DNA of 64,000 nucleotides. It comes from Chaetorhynchus papuensis. Its lineage: Eukaryota; Chordata; Aves; Passeriformes; Rhipiduridae. A program made the position numbers and the translations under genes. The notes below the pieces were generated by a model. It was not told the origin of the DNA. It made no database searches and saw only the letters and a program-made list of their open reading frames with translations. The stretch is from NCBI GenBank assembly GCA_013396525.1, contig VWYX01000351.1, positions 116,944-180,943 on the forward strand. Direction: 5' to 3'. The stretch's first letter is position 1; each line of letters starts with the position of its first letter. Below are positions 34,929 to 46,429 of the stretch, in pieces.

Positions 34929-37900
34929 CTGTGGAGGAGAAAAGGTCATGGGTGGGGTGCTGGTGTTTGGAATGGGGATACAGGGCTGCACAGCCCAAAT
35001 CCTGGGAAGTGTTTGTGCCCCAAAGTGTGCTGGGTGATGGACACCTGCGCCCAGAGAGGAGCTGGGGGAAATGTGGAAATGAAGTGTCCAAGGCCAGGTT
35101 GGACAGGGCTTGGAGCAACCTGGGATAGTGGAAGGTGTCTCTGCCCACGGCAGGGGGTGGAACAAGATACCCTTTAAAGGTCCTTCCAACCCAATTTGTT
35201 GGAATTCTGGGATTCTCTAAGTCTATGAAACGGGGGTGGTTGCAATGCCACCCATCCCTCTCACCCAAAATAGGCTTTATTATGCTGGGTTAGGCAGAGG
35301 TTTTAACCCATGTGTTCACTCCTGTTCAGTTTTGTGTTTCCCACCAGCAAGGAAGGGAGAAAGCAGCAGACCCAGCAAAAAGCCAGAATGGTGACGTAGA
35401 CTGGGAATACAATGAGAAAATAAGGATTGTGCCGTCCCTCTCTCCCTGCCCAGGTCCAGGTTTGCCCTATAAGGCCTCGCACAAGAGAGCAGAGAAGCAG
35501 CACCTGAGGCAGTGCCAGCCAGCAGCCCCCTGGGTGGGGTGGCAGATCCCAGCCCAGGATGCCTCCATCCACCAGTACAGTTTTTGGGTGGTTTCCTCCA
35601 CCTCCACCGCCCTCTTGTCCTTGTCCCAGGCTGGGAGGAGGCTCAGCTCTGCCCTGTGCCCTGTAAATCCCCAGGAAGGGGGAAGGACCAGCCCTGCTGC
35701 CACGGAGCTGGGGGCTGAGCTGAGTCAGGCTCCCGGCAGCTGCTGCTGTGCCCAAGCCAAATCTTTGTGCTGCTGCTGCTTGTTGGCCTCAACACAGAGC
35801 TCCCAGTGAGCTGGCCCCGGCTCCAGGCGAGTGACAAGGTCTAAAATGAATCAGAGAATCCAGAATTCCACACTGGTTTGGGTTGGAAGGAACCTTAAAG
35901 TTCATCCAGTTCCAAACTCTGCCCTGGGCAGGGACCCCTTCCACTAGACCAGGTTGCTCCAAGCCCTGTCCAACCTGGTCTTGGACACTTCCAGGGATGG
36001 GGAGTCACAATGAGGATTTTTTTTGCTTGATGGAGAAATGAGGCCATTGAGAGCACACAGGATCTGTTCAGTGCCCTGAGCACCCTCAGCTCAGGGCTGC
36101 ATCCCAACCCTCACCAGGCACAAGGTGTCTCTGCCCCTAAACCTACCAGCCCAGGTTTCCACAGAGCTCACCCGACTGGGGGGGCGGGGGGAGGAGAAAC
36201 GGGACCATTACCTTCCTGTGGGATCCTGCTCTTCTCCGCTTCCTCAATAAATAGGGAAAACATGTTCGTCTTCACAAACTTTTTCAGGAATCTGCGGCAG
36301 CTCTTGGAGGCGATGGCCTTGCAGAAGGCTCGTTCCTGGAAGCTGCCGGAGCCACTCCTGCCCCACTTGATGTAGGAGGCGTAGTGCCCGACCAGCCGCA
36401 CAAAGAAGTGCACAAAGGCTTCGGACACCAGGGCGTTCACCTGCTCCGAGGCTGGAAGGGGACACGGAGCACAAGAGGTGGGGATGGGACCTCTGAACAC
36501 AGGCAGGACAGGCTTATTTTAACCTGGTCTGTGTTTGCATCCCAAGGAATTACTTGCTTAGAACCTCCCTTTGCCACTAATCAAAGATCAGACTAATTTT
36601 GCTGAGGGAACCCTGGCTGTGTTGCTTTCCAGGGTGGCAGCATCTTAATGTTCTAAATATTAGGAAAAATCAATTTTTCCAGCAGAATGATCTGTTCCTG
36701 CTCTCGTGTTTCAAAGGACAGAGGACAAGCCAAGGGATTACCCCTGCAAACAGGGAGAGAAACATCCCAGACCAGGTGTCTTTAGGAAAACCCCTTGGCT
36801 GAAGTCTCTAGCCATGGAGAGGGCAGATCAGAGCTGTTTTACCATGACAGACATCCTTACTGTGCACATTGTTGTTGTTGTTGTGCCTGTTCAGAGATAT
36901 CAGCATCTCATTCTGCAGCTTCCCGGGCAGGATCTCCTCCTCATCACCCACCTGGAAGGCAATGGGGCCATGAAGCACCAGAGGGAACCCAGCTCAGGGG
37001 GCCGTGGGTTGGTGCAGCCCATCAGGGAGGCTTTCAAAGCTCGTTAGTTAATTATCATCCTAATGTGCTGCAGAGATGTGGTTGTGGGATACCCCGTGCA
37101 CGGACCCTGCTGTTCTGGCTCAAAAGCCAGGGGCAGTGACTGTGGACATTCCCACATGGGACATTCCCCCTGGGTGGGTGGCACTGAGATGGCTCTGCCC
37201 CCAAAATCATAGAACCACAAAATCCCAGATGGGTTTGGGTTGGAAGGGATTCCACCCCCTGCCATGGGCAGTGCACCTTCCACTATCCTAGGGTGCTCCA
37301 AGCCCTATCCAGCCTGGCCTTGGACGCTTCCAGGGATCCAGGGGCAGCCACAGCTTCTCTGGGCACCCTGTGCCAGGGCCTCCACACCCTCACAGGAAAG
37401 AATTCCTTCCCAAAATCCCATCTAACCCTGTCCTTTGGCAGTTTGAGCCATTTGAAAATGTGGAAGCTGCCAGGTAGCTGACACTAAAGGAGAAAAGGCC
37501 CTTCCTGGGGTTACCTAGGCCACCCCCAGCCCCACACCCACACAGGGAGGACCTACCACCCGGATGATCTTCCCTTCACAGAGATCAACGATCAGAGCCT
37601 GAAAGAGAGCAGGGAGTGACCAGGTTTAGACCTGCCAAGGCATCTGGCCTTCCTCCCACCCATTTTGGGGTGGGACTGGTATGTCACCAGCCTGTGAGGG
37701 TGGCAGGAGAGGGATCAGCCCCTCTCTGCTGGAGGGACCTGGGCAGGGAGACCAGGACATTCCCCACAAGGCCAGTTTTTGCTGCAGGTTTAGTGGGTTG
37801 TCCCCACACAGCTTTCCCCTGCTTCAAGGCTGGGATGACCCCAGCAGCAGCTCCCGGAGCCACAGGGGCAGCTCCCAGGGGAGGGTGGAGGTATCGCCCC

Positions 37901-40900
37901 AGGTGCCAACAGGACAGGACATGGAAGATGCCCTAATTTCCAGCCTCCCTGGATGGGAAAAGGGCACAACCAGAGCCTGCAGCCCTGGGGCCAAGCCAGA
38001 CCTGGGGACACGGATTAACCAATGACTCCATCCAGCTGCCCTCCCCTCCGGATGAAATACCTCCTCCATTGGCTGCTCCAGGACCCGCTCCAGGTGCCGC
38101 ATCTGGATGCCGACCATGAAAGGCGTGGGGCAGCACACGGTGTCCAGCAGGCACTCGGGGACCACGGGGATGTAGGTGTGAGCCCAGGTGAAGGGGTACA
38201 GGAGAGCAGCCACGGCATGGATACACTGAGACAGGACACTGCGGGACAGGGAGCCAGTGGTGATATCATGGTGGGGAGGAGGGAATATCCCACCTCGAGC
38301 TCTGCTGTGTCCTGTGCCCACTTCAAGGGCATTTTTATGGGCAAGAGATCAGGACTCACCTCAGCTCCTCAGCCAGGAAAATGAGCCGTCGCTCCAACAC
38401 GGCGGAGGCGAAGATGTGCAGGATGAGGGGAGGGCTGAGTCGCTGGAGCAGAGCCTGGAACTCCACATGCTCCAGGTGGGCATCCACAGGCCGTGTGAGC
38501 TCGATGAGCTGCCAAGGAAGAGCCATGGAACCTCAGCTTAGGAGGGACAATGCTCCCTCTGTCCTGCCCTGGCTCCCTGAGAAGGTGATTTGGAAGCAAT
38601 TAATGACCCAGCGTTTGCAGCATCTGCACTGTGTCCACGTGCAAGGGACAAACCCCATCTCATCCTGCCAGGAGATCCAGCCTGTGCAGTGCTGAGGACT
38701 CAGGGAAGCCATCAGTGATGTGCACTCAGGGGGTCTTTATTTGGGCACTGGATTTTTAACCCAAATGCCTCATTTCTCCAGTGCACCCAAGTCCCTGGCA
38801 GGGGGTGGCAGGGACATGTGCCATCTCAGTGTCTGACAGGTCATCTGTGAACTGCCAGGAAAGGGAGGAGTGGGGAGGACGTGATTTCTGCTACAAAAGC
38901 CACAAAGCCTTCCTCTAAAGCCTCTCTGGCAGGATCAGCCTGGCAATTCCTGGCTAGGATGCCACAGAACTGAAGGATCTAATAGATATTTGCAGGCGGG
39001 CTGGCTACTCAGCTACCTTTGCCCATGACAATTCTCCCAATCCCATCAATTGCCCTGTGGCAGCCAGACATGGCAAGTACCTGAAGGGTTAACAGGACTG
39101 TGCAGCTCATGACACAGTCCTGGCCCCTCTCCCCATCCTTTGGGGGGAAAGCCCCTTCTCCATGTGCCTTTCCACCAAAGCAGCATCTTCCCAGCGAGCA
39201 GCATCTTCCCAGCCAGCAGCATCAGGCTTGGCCGGGCCCCACAGCCCCTTTCCAGCACAAATCCTGCCTCATCCCCAGCTCTCAGCCCATGCAATACCCA
39301 GGATTTATTTCCCCTCCTTTCCTGGTCTCAGTGATCTCCTTGCCTTGCTCCAGCCCCTTTCCAGAGCCCCAGAGTGCAGCTCTTTCGAAGAACATCCTCC
39401 TTCCTCCTCCCTCCGGCAGCTCAGGCCGTGCTCCCAATCATGGCCCTGGGCCAGAGCATTGAGCAACCTGCAAAGCCTTGCACAAGCTCCCTGGATGAAG
39501 AAATCAGCTTGGATCACCAGCTGCTAAATTGCTCTAGAGAGGAGGGATCCTGCTTTGAGGGCCTGCCTGGCAGGGCACATACATGGGATGCTCAGCATTA
39601 AGGATATTTTGCCCAGTGCCAGAGTGGATCTTCCCCATTTTTCCAGCTCAGCTTTGCCACAGGAGAAAGAAAAAGCAAATTAAAAGGCTGTGCCTGTGCA
39701 AGTCTGGGCCATGCGTGGGCACGATGAGATCTTCTCACCCCTGCCTGGATCAGATCTTTTCTCCACAGGGAAAGGCTGGGCTTGCCACACACCTGCACCT
39801 GCCCAGGGGGCTAACCCAGGCAGGAATCAAGGCTGGGAGCTGAGCACAGTGGTGTGGAGAAGAGTAGAATCATGGAATCATCAGAGTTGGAAAAGCCCTC
39901 TAAGATAATCAACTCCACGTTCACCACTAACCCCCATCCCCAAGTGCCACATCCACGTGTTTTTTGAACATTTCTAGGGATGGTGATTCCACCACTGCAC
40001 TGGGCAGCTGTGCCAGTGCCTGACCACCTATTTTGGGAAGAAATTTGCAGCCCACGACAGCCCTGGCACCACTGTGCTCCCCAGCGCTCGCTCAGGAGCA
40101 GGAGCAGCTCCCAGCCACTGGCAAAACACCCCCCTCCCAGCCCCTGGCATGACATCCTGCTCTGGCATCAGGGCGGTCCAAGTCCTGGCACGGTGTCCAG
40201 AGAGGTTTTTGTGCGGCAGTTCCAGCTCCAGGCTGGGGGAGATGCAGAAGATGCAAAGGTGGGGCAGCATCCCCTGGGGATGGGCTCCATCCTCATCCTC
40301 ACTGCTCTCCTCCCGGATCAGGAGGGAGATAACACCCATATTCCCATGGGATGAGTCCCCTAGCAGCCTGACCCACCCTGCCCTGCTCCAGTGAGCTCCC
40401 CTGGATGCTGCAGGTGTGGAGGATGCTCCCAGACACAGCCCGGGCTCCTCATGTTGCAGCAGTCCAGGAGGTGCCCCCGAGTTCCCCACCAACCTCTGTG
40501 CCCGACTCGGGGATGAAGCTTTTGATGGTGACAGTCTTTCCAGGAGCTGGGAAGGGCGATTCCCGAAGGCCCTGCATGAAGGGGTAGATCACTGCCATGG
40601 AGATCTGGCGCCTCTTCTCTACCTCGTCCAGGATCTGGGGGAGAAAGAAGTGAGCCAGGAATGCCCAGCAGACGAAGGAGCAGTCGCCAGGGCCACCACT
40701 GGGCCAGACAGGGCCACCACAGGGCCAGAGCCACCACGTCCCTACCTTGGAGAAGAGCCCAAAGCAGCCCAGGCAGCTGATGATGCAGAAAACCTCAGGG
40801 AGTCGGACACCACGCCCGGATGGCTGGAAGAGTGTGGGAAAAGGATTTGAGCATCTCCCGGTCCCCTGCACCAGCTCCACACTCTCCAAAGGGATCCTCA

Positions 40901-43900
40901 CTTGCTCCCCTCAAATTCCCAGTCACTCACTGGAGGATTTTCAGATCTGGGGCTGGGGCCAAGGCCAAGGATGCAGCTGATGCTGGAAAAGCAGAGGGCG
41001 CCCAGTGGTGATTTGGGTGCTTAAGCTGTTCATTATTTTGGTGCAAAGTCCTCTGGCATATTTCCAAACTCTCCTCCCACCCAGACACATGTTCTCCAAG
41101 ACATCCTGCCCCACCATGCCTGGGGTTAATCCTGCCTCCTGGTACAACAGGAGCCATCGGGATGAGTTCTCTGGCTTTCTTTTCCCTTTGCAATTGGACT
41201 ATCCCGGGTCTGTTTGCTCTCTGCACTGTCAGCCCTCCAGACATCCAGTTCCAACAGCCTGAGCTCAGCCCTGGGTGCCGAAATGGGAAGGTTCACCAGG
41301 ATGAAGAGATGGTGGGATACAGCAAGTCCCCAGACTGTGGCACAGGGATGCCCTCCTGGATTTATGTCCCTGTTTAAAGCAGCAGCTGGGGAAGACCATC
41401 GCACTTCAGAGCCCCTGAGCTGGTCAAACCCATGAGTTGAGAAACAGCCACTGCTCAGATGCAGTTGTTGGGGGGACGGGGCTGAGGGCTCCCAGCTCCT
41501 TGGCACCTGGATGGCTTCATTCACATCCCCATCCTGATCCCGAGTGGGATTTGCAGCCATCCTGACCACTGCAGACAAGGGAAAGGAGCCAGGGAAGCTG
41601 TGGAAACCAGTGGGGAATCACAGAACCGTTATATTTGGAAAAGCCCTCCAAGATCTCCAAGTCTAAAAGTCAGCTCAGCACCACCACATTCACCCCTAAA
41701 CCATGTCCCCAAGTGCCACATCCACATGTTTTGTGAACACTCATTGTTTCCTCCATCCAGCATCCGACTGCTGCCTCAGCAGAGAGCTCCAAACACCCCC
41801 TTTGGGTACCCTCTCGCTGCTTGTCATCACTTTGGTCAAGGCTGGTGGCTTTCTGAGGCACATTCCCAAGAGCTGAACTCCGGGCATGGCAGGAGGTGCC
41901 GTATCCCACTGTGGGGAGGGGGTGACTCCCCGATGGGTGTGGGGTGGGGAGGGCTCACCAGCAGCCGCCTGCAGTAGCCGATCTTCCTGCTGCCATCCAC
42001 ATTGGTCAGGACAAAAGAAAAGGTTTCGCTGCAAGGAGAGAAAACACGTGGGGATGGGCTGGGATGGGCTGGGCTGGGCTGGGCTGGGCTGGTCCTTCCA
42101 GCCCTCAGGAGTCGAACAGGGGTGGGGACCCAGCCCAGACCCTGCAGTGGGGCAGGTACCTGGTGAACTCAGTGATAGGGGCCCAGTTGTTGCCGTCGGG
42201 GAAGCAGAAGAGGGGGATGGCTTTCAGGAGACGTTCCTCCTCCTCCTTCTGGCCCTTCAGCAAGTTCTCGCGCTGGAAGGAAGCGCTGCCAAGAGTCAGG
42301 GAGATGGAGGGCCCCCACCACCCCCAGGAATGGGGTGGGATGGGGTGGAATGGGGTCTGTCCCAAAGCGACCCCCAGCTCAGAATGATGCAGAAGGGGCG
42401 TGCACATGTCTGGACAAGCATCTCCCAAAAATGCAAATTTTGACTTTCACCCCATGGACAAAGCAGAAGCACTCTCTGCAAACCGGGATCTTCTCCTGTG
42501 CCGCCTCCCTGAGGTGTGATTTCCCCGCTGTGGTCTCCCCTTTTGGGACAGGAGGCCAAAGACAACCCCTGGGAGTTTCCTCCTGGGGTTTGTGGCCCTG
42601 GGCTGGGATCATGGGGAGGGACAGATGGTCCCAGCAACCCCAGCCCGGGGCAGGCAAAGCCCTGGGGTCTGCGGCTGTGACTCAAGGGCATGGGGCACTT
42701 TTCTCCTTCCATAGCTTTAGTGATGGGGAAGGAACAACATCCCCTTCTCCTCTAAATGTGGAAAACTGATCTTATCAGAAACACAGCACTAAATACCTTT
42801 GGGAACTGGTAGGTTATCTTGGGTTCATAATGTCCATCTGGCATCTTCTTCAGGGACACCACCACCAGGTACTCGAAGAAGAACTGCCCGGCAGAGTAGA
42901 AGACCGAGCTCCGCTCCCCTGGCTTCCCCTGTGGCACCTGTGGGGGGATGTTTTCTGCAGCAGAGGCCCCATCTTTTCCTTCTGAAGAAAAAAAAACCCA
43001 AAAAATCAGATCAGAGTGCAATGAAAGGTGTGAGGTGTCCTGAGGGAGGAGTTGCAGAGTAACACGTGAACTGGCTAAAGGGGCTGGAGGGAACTAGGTC
43101 CTGGTGCCCAGGACTTTTGGTCCCCAAAAATGAACAGCTGGGGACATGAAAAGGAAAGAGAAAGGCTTTTATGAGTCTTTAATGGAAAATCCTAAGAAAC
43201 CCCCAGCCCTCCTTTGTCCCAGCCCAGCGAGGGCAGAGGGATGCCCAGAGCGAAGTGGGTGTGTTGAATGAGGGAGAGCAGATGGGCTCTGCATTAAACA
43301 TCTGCAGGGAGGTGTGGGAATGTGTTTATAGCAGTTAATTTTATTCCCTTAGGGGAAGTAAACAGCAAACAAACAGCCCAGATCTTGTTTGAGCACCTCC
43401 AAAAGCTCCAGTCAGATGAATCCCAACCTCTCCCTGCCAGATGTCCTGGGAACTGCTGATTGCAAGTGAGCTACTTGAGGGTTTTCCCTAAACCACAGCT
43501 CCCAGAGCAAAGCAGTTTCCTGAGATTACACCCCAGTTCTTGTCGGGCCGGTTGGGGAGGGCAGCTGGGAAGCGTCAGCTGTCACACCCTGAACAACCAG
43601 GAATAGGAGGGAGAAGAGCCCCATCCAGCATCACCAAGGGCCCCGGGATGACCACAGTGGGACAGTGAGGTCTGAGGGCTGGAAAGGAGTTAAATGCTGG
43701 ACAGAGACTGCAACCAGGCCATGCCACAGGTCTTCCCTCTCCCAGAGGCCACTTGTGCCTCCCTTTATCCCTTGTTCTTGGCACAGAAACTGTCCCATCT
43801 CTGATTATGGTGGGGAGCTGGAGCAGAAAAGTTGAGCTGCTCTTTTAGGAATAGCAAGGAAAATAAATATGTGGCTGGATGAAATAACTGGCTCTTGCAG

Positions 43901-46204
43901 TTTGTCTCCAGATCCCAGAGTTTGTCCCTGGGCTCTTTTGATTGTGCCACAGCTACTTAGGGCATGGCATGGTGATCAGCTACTCCCATCATCCTGCTCC
44001 ATGTATGGCATCCTCCTCCAAAAGCAGTGCTGGTGGACACCCTCCAGCCTGTCCCTCCAGCTCCAGAGCTACCTCCTTTAGTCTGGAAACACCTCTCCAG
44101 CCTTTGCTCCAGGTCACTGGGAGCTGATGGGAACAGAAGGCTCATAGGAGGAGGTGACACTCATGGTCCCATCACAGGATGTCCCTTCCCAGGGACCAGA
44201 AAAGCTTTTCCCAGCTTGGGGTCAGGAGATGCTCAGAGCCAACCCTGCATGCACCGTGGGGCTGCTCCACCTCACATGCAAAGTCATTCCTCTTTGGCAA
44301 GGTTCCTTCATCCCAAACAGGTTCCTTCGCAGCAGGGGAAGCCTGGGAGCGTTCTGAGGATGAAACCTGGCTGAGGACACCTCTGGTTTCTCCTCGTTGG
44401 GGATCATCCTGGACCTGCCCAGCGAGGTGCTCCAGGCCAGGGAAAAGGTTGACAAGATGTGCATTGCTTCTCCTGCTCTTCCTTGGGATGCTCTAGCAAT
44501 GGCTTTGGTCCAGTCCCATGTCTGACCCAGGCAGGAGGTTGTTGTTGGGGGGACCCCAGGGAACAAGGCTGTGCCATGGGAGGGCTGCTGGTGTCCCCCA
44601 TCCGAGCTGGACGCTGGCATTGGTTGTTTTCCCATCACCAGGGCAAGACGAACATCCAGTTAAATCCTGCCTATCCAGTCCCATCCTGCATTTCAGAGAA
44701 CACCAGATGTGCTCTCCAGCAAGGACTGGATTTGCATCTTGTCTGTGGGATTTACAAGCAAACAAGTCAAACCCGCTGCTCTGGAGAGCCTGGCCACACC
44801 AGGCTATGGCTCTGCCTCGCACATGGAAGTGTGGATCCCCCAGCAGTGCCAGGTCTGGCTGCAAAGCCCTCACTGGCAGAGCCTAAATCCCTCCAAGACC
44901 ACAAGTTCCCATCCCTGGGCTGGAAGATGAGCTCCAGGGACGTATTGAGTGAACTGTCAGGCAGGCTGACTGTGGCGTCAAAGATCCCAGCGCGGTCGCA
45001 AACTGGCAGGATTCACAGTGCCTCATCTCCCGGGAACATAAGCCAGGGCCGCAAGAGCCAGTGCCTCTCCCATAGCCCGTGTCAGGAAGATTCGGAGAGA
45101 ACAGCCCCTGCGAGGACGGGAAGGAGGCGGGTGGCCAGGAGGGCTCTCCCGACTCCCGGATGGAAAGTGGCTGCCGGTGACGTGGATCTTCACCCTCCAT
45201 CCACCGGGCACGGAGAGGGCAAAGGCTGCCGCGGGCTTTTCTTATCACCAAGGGCTGCGCTCAGCCCCACTCTGCTTGTGGCACAACCGGTTTGTTTCCT
45301 CCCGGAAAACTCCCGGGCTCTGGTGCGCCAAAGTTTCCCCAACCTGGTCTGGGGGGAGCTCAGCTTCTCATGCCGCCCAGCTGCCCACCTGCCCCAGCGG
45401 AGAGGAAATAGCTTCGGCTTTATCAAACCTCTTCTGCTGAGCTGGGAACAACGAGCGCACACGGAGCCAGAGCCAGACGGGGAGGGGAGCGCAGTAAATC
45501 CCCCAAATCCACAGATTGCTCCAACCTGCTTTGTTCTGGCTTGAGATACGGCAGCCAGAAAACTCCGATGATCCATTCGGTCTCGGAAAAGCTCATAAAT
45601 CCCAAAGTACGAATTTCTGCACTGCCTTCTGAAGGCTCTGCAACACTCAGCTGTCTTGAGGGCCACCATCTCCCTCGTGGGTCCCCCCATGGATGCCCTC
45701 ACGGATGTCCCAGAAGCCGTGCACCGGCATGACCTGAGATGCCTTATTCAGTGGGGATGTGGGGAGGTAGGGGATCTATGGGGTCGCCCCTGGGGGGCTG
45801 GGGTGGGCTCAGCTGGGAAGGGGTGGGCTCTCGGGGGATGGATGGCGTGCAGCTCTCGGGATGGGCTGAACCCTTGGGACGGGCTGAACCCCCGAGAACG
45901 GAGCAAGAGATGCGGTGAGTCCCCGGGCAGCCGGCCCGAGCTGAGCTCCGCGGGGGGAGTGCGAACGAGCAGGGCTGGAGGGACCGAGCCGCTGCCGTCG
46001 GTTCCACCCGGCGCAGTCGCACTTCGCTGCCCGGGAACGTCCCCGCTCCGCCGGCAGCCGTCGGCTCCCGCAGCCGCGGCACTGGGGATGGACCTGTCCC
46101 GACACCGACCCTGACACCGACACCTCCCGGAGCCCCTCCCGCCCCTCACCTCTGCGGCCGGCGCGCCGCAGGCTCCGTCGGAAGAAGTTGCCGATGGAAG
46201 CCAT
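34867..46204 (-). CDS. DENND2D: DENND2D, DENN domain-containing protein 2D (complete, 12 coding exons)
   Basis: DENN-domain proteins are guanine-nucleotide exchange factors for Rab GTPases; DENND2 family members act on Rab9. The twelve coding exons sum to 1404 nt (467 residues plus stop), close to the 471 of human DENND2D. In order: a basic N-terminus (residues 1-18), the upstream DENN part with FFFEYLVVVSLKK and KAIPLFCFPDGNNW (about 55-170), the core DENN with KVx-like FCIISCLGCFGLFSK, ISMAVIYPFMQGLRE, FASAVLERRLIFLAEEL and YPFTWAHTYIPVVPE (about 150-325), and the downstream DENN with FVRLVGHYASYIK and FQERAFCKAI (about 335-450). The C-terminus reads YFQQKITEYYEQKKHRRDS. The start was chosen at a perfect Kozak context (GCCACCATGG), although the frame stays open upstream. 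The gene faces MYBPH head to head and converges on CEPT1, matching the CEPT1-DENND2D order on human 1p13.3. Confidence 0.95.
35075..35225 (+). repeat. CR1 LINE fragment
   Basis: AAGTGTCCAAGGCCAGGTTG to GGTCCTTCCAACCCAATTTG. It lies in the last DENND2D intron. Confidence 0.88.
35845..36000 (-). repeat. CR1 LINE fragment
   Basis: Reverse 3' end: GGTTTGGGTTGGAAGGAACC to GACACTTCCAGGGATGGGG. Confidence 0.88.
36212..36451 (-). CDS. DENND2D: DENND2D coding exon 11 (dDENN)
   Basis: 240 nt. Encodes TSEQVNALVSEAFVHFFVRL, VGHYASYIKWGRSGSGSFQE, RAFCKAIASKSCRRFLKKFV and KTNMFSLFIEEAEKSRIPQE, the downstream DENN domain. CTTCCAG acceptor, GTAATG donor. Confidence 0.95.
36861..36951 (-). CDS. DENND2D: DENND2D coding exon 10 with an Asn run
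   Basis: Encodes VGDEEEILPGKLQNEMLISL, NRH, five consecutive Asn and VH, before a GTAAGG donor. GDE..ILP.KLQ matches human. The Asn run comes from a (TTG/CAA)-type microsatellite and replaces a less repetitive segment of similar length in human. Confidence 0.88.
36869..36886. repeat. (TTG)n microsatellite inside DENND2D exon 10
   Basis: Five GTT/TTG triplets on the plus strand, encoding five Asn on the minus strand. Confidence 0.85.
37205..37440 (-). repeat. CR1 LINE fragment
   Basis: Reverse 3' end between DENND2D exons 9 and 10: GGGTTTGGGTTGGAAGGGAT to AAAATCCCATCTAACCCTG. Confidence 0.9.
37557..37598 (-). CDS. DENND2D: DENND2D coding exon 9 (short)
   Basis: A 14-codon exon, ALIVDLCEGKIIRV, aligned with the human LLVNLCEG segment. 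Two overlapping in-frame donors are possible. GTAGGT after 37557 keeps the same length as human and is preferred. GTGGTA after 37560 would drop one Val. Confidence 0.8.
38061..38238 (-). CDS. DENND2D: DENND2D coding exon 8
   Basis: Encodes SVLSQCIHAVAALLYPFTWA, HTYIPVVPECLLDTVCCPTP and FMVGIQMRHLERVLEQPMEE. This is the most conserved cDENN stretch (P-F-x-W-x-H-x-Y-I-P-V-V-P). GTATTT donor. Confidence 0.95.
38360..38508 (-). CDS. DENND2D: DENND2D coding exon 7
   Basis: Encodes LIELTRPVDAHLEHVEFQAL, LQRLSPPLILHIFASAVL and ERRLIFLAEEL. The last part is the core cDENN helix-strand unit. GTGAGT donor. Confidence 0.94.
39868..40040 (-). repeat. CR1 fragment of a second subfamily
   Basis: AGTTGGAAAAGCCCTCTAAG, then CCCCAAGTGCCACATCCACG. 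A close relative lies at 41615. Confidence 0.8.
40494..40634 (-). CDS. DENND2D: DENND2D coding exon 6
   Basis: 141 nt, in frame. Encodes ILDEVEKRRQISMAVIYPFM, QGLRESPFPAPGKTVTIK and SFIPESGTE, the linker into the core DENN domain. GTTGGT donor. Confidence 0.94.
40746..40823 (-). CDS. DENND2D: DENND2D coding exon 5
   Basis: 78 nt, in frame at both ends. Encodes PSGRGVRLPEV, then FCIISCLGCFGLFSK, matching the human segment ending GCFGLFSK. GTAGGG donor. Confidence 0.94.
41615..41745 (-). repeat. CR1 fragment of the same second subfamily
   Basis: Shares GGAAAAGCCCTC, AAGAT and CCCCAAGTGCCACATCCACA with 39868-40040. Confidence 0.8.
41959..42028 (-). CDS. DENND2D: DENND2D coding exon 4
   Basis: 70 nt, CTTGCAG acceptor and GTGAGC donor. 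Encodes SETFSFVLTNVDGSRKIGY, CRRLL, a classic DENN segment (F-x-F-V-L-T, G-x-R-x-Y-G-Y type). Confidence 0.94.
42051..42092. repeat. GGGCT pentamer repeat
   Basis: GGGATGGGCT twice, then a run of GGGCT units, between DENND2D exons 3 and 4. Confidence 0.9.
42160..42272 (-). CDS. DENND2D: DENND2D coding exon 3
   Basis: Encodes RENLLKGQKEEEERLLKAIP, LFCFPDGNNWAPITEFT. The highly conserved FCFPDG signature of uDENN is intact. The donor is GTACCT. Confidence 0.94.
42797..42981 (-). CDS. DENND2D: DENND2D coding exon 2
   Basis: TTCTTCAG acceptor and GTATTT donor on the minus strand. It encodes a Gly/Pro/Ser-rich linker, then SAGQFFFEYLVVVSLKKM and PDGHYEPKITYQFPK, the start of the upstream DENN domain. 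It ends in phase 0 at residue 80. Confidence 0.93.
42982..46149 (-). other. DENND2D intron 1 (non-coding)
   Basis: 3.2 kb of unique, increasingly GC-rich sequence toward the promoter. I see no CR1 copy in it and no recognisable exon. A 361-codon plus-strand open frame (44459-45544) has no family features and appears to reflect low stop density. Confidence 0.6.
46150..46204 (-). CDS. DENND2D: DENND2D coding exon 1
   Basis: ATG at 46204-46202 in a perfect Kozak context, reading MASIGNFFRRSLRRAGRR before a GTGAGG donor. It is very GC-rich and lies in the CpG island. The N-terminus differs from the human form (first residues MEGQVV), as expected for an alternative or fast-evolving first exon. 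Confidence 0.85.
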
Positions 46205-46214
46205 GGTGGCCGCG

Positions 46215-46305
46215 GCGCGGAGTGGCCCCGGTGCGGCCCCGGTGCGGTCCCGTTGCAGCCCCGGTGCGGCCCCGGCCCGGCCCGGCCCGGCCCGGCGGGG
46301 AGAGC
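46215..46305. repeat. GC-rich tandem units in DENND2D 5' UTR
   Basis: About four imperfect copies of a CCCCGGTGCGG-like unit are followed by a run of CCCGG/GGCCC pentamers. The G-rich strand could form a quadruplex close to the start codon. Confidence 0.6.
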
Positions 46306-46429
46306 TCGGCTTCCGCCCGTCGTGCTTTCGCTTTCCCGGGGGAGGGACGGCACGGGGCGGAGAGGAGGAGGAGGAGCGGGGAACCGGGCAACACCTGGCA
46401 CCGGCCGGGCACGGGGGACTCGTCCGGGG

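Noticed and set aside
35393..35410. Plus-strand D-V-D-W-E-Y, resembling the chitinase catalytic motif
   Set aside because: It lies in a DENND2D intron, the flanking residues (Q-N-G before, N-E-K-I-R after) do not fit a GH18 barrel, no other GH18 exon is near, and six residues can match by chance.
44459..45544. 361-codon plus-strand open frame
   Set aside because: It lies wholly in DENND2D intron 1, opposite the gene. It has no recognisable domain and is rich in Cys/Ser/Pro, as GC-rich non-coding frames are.
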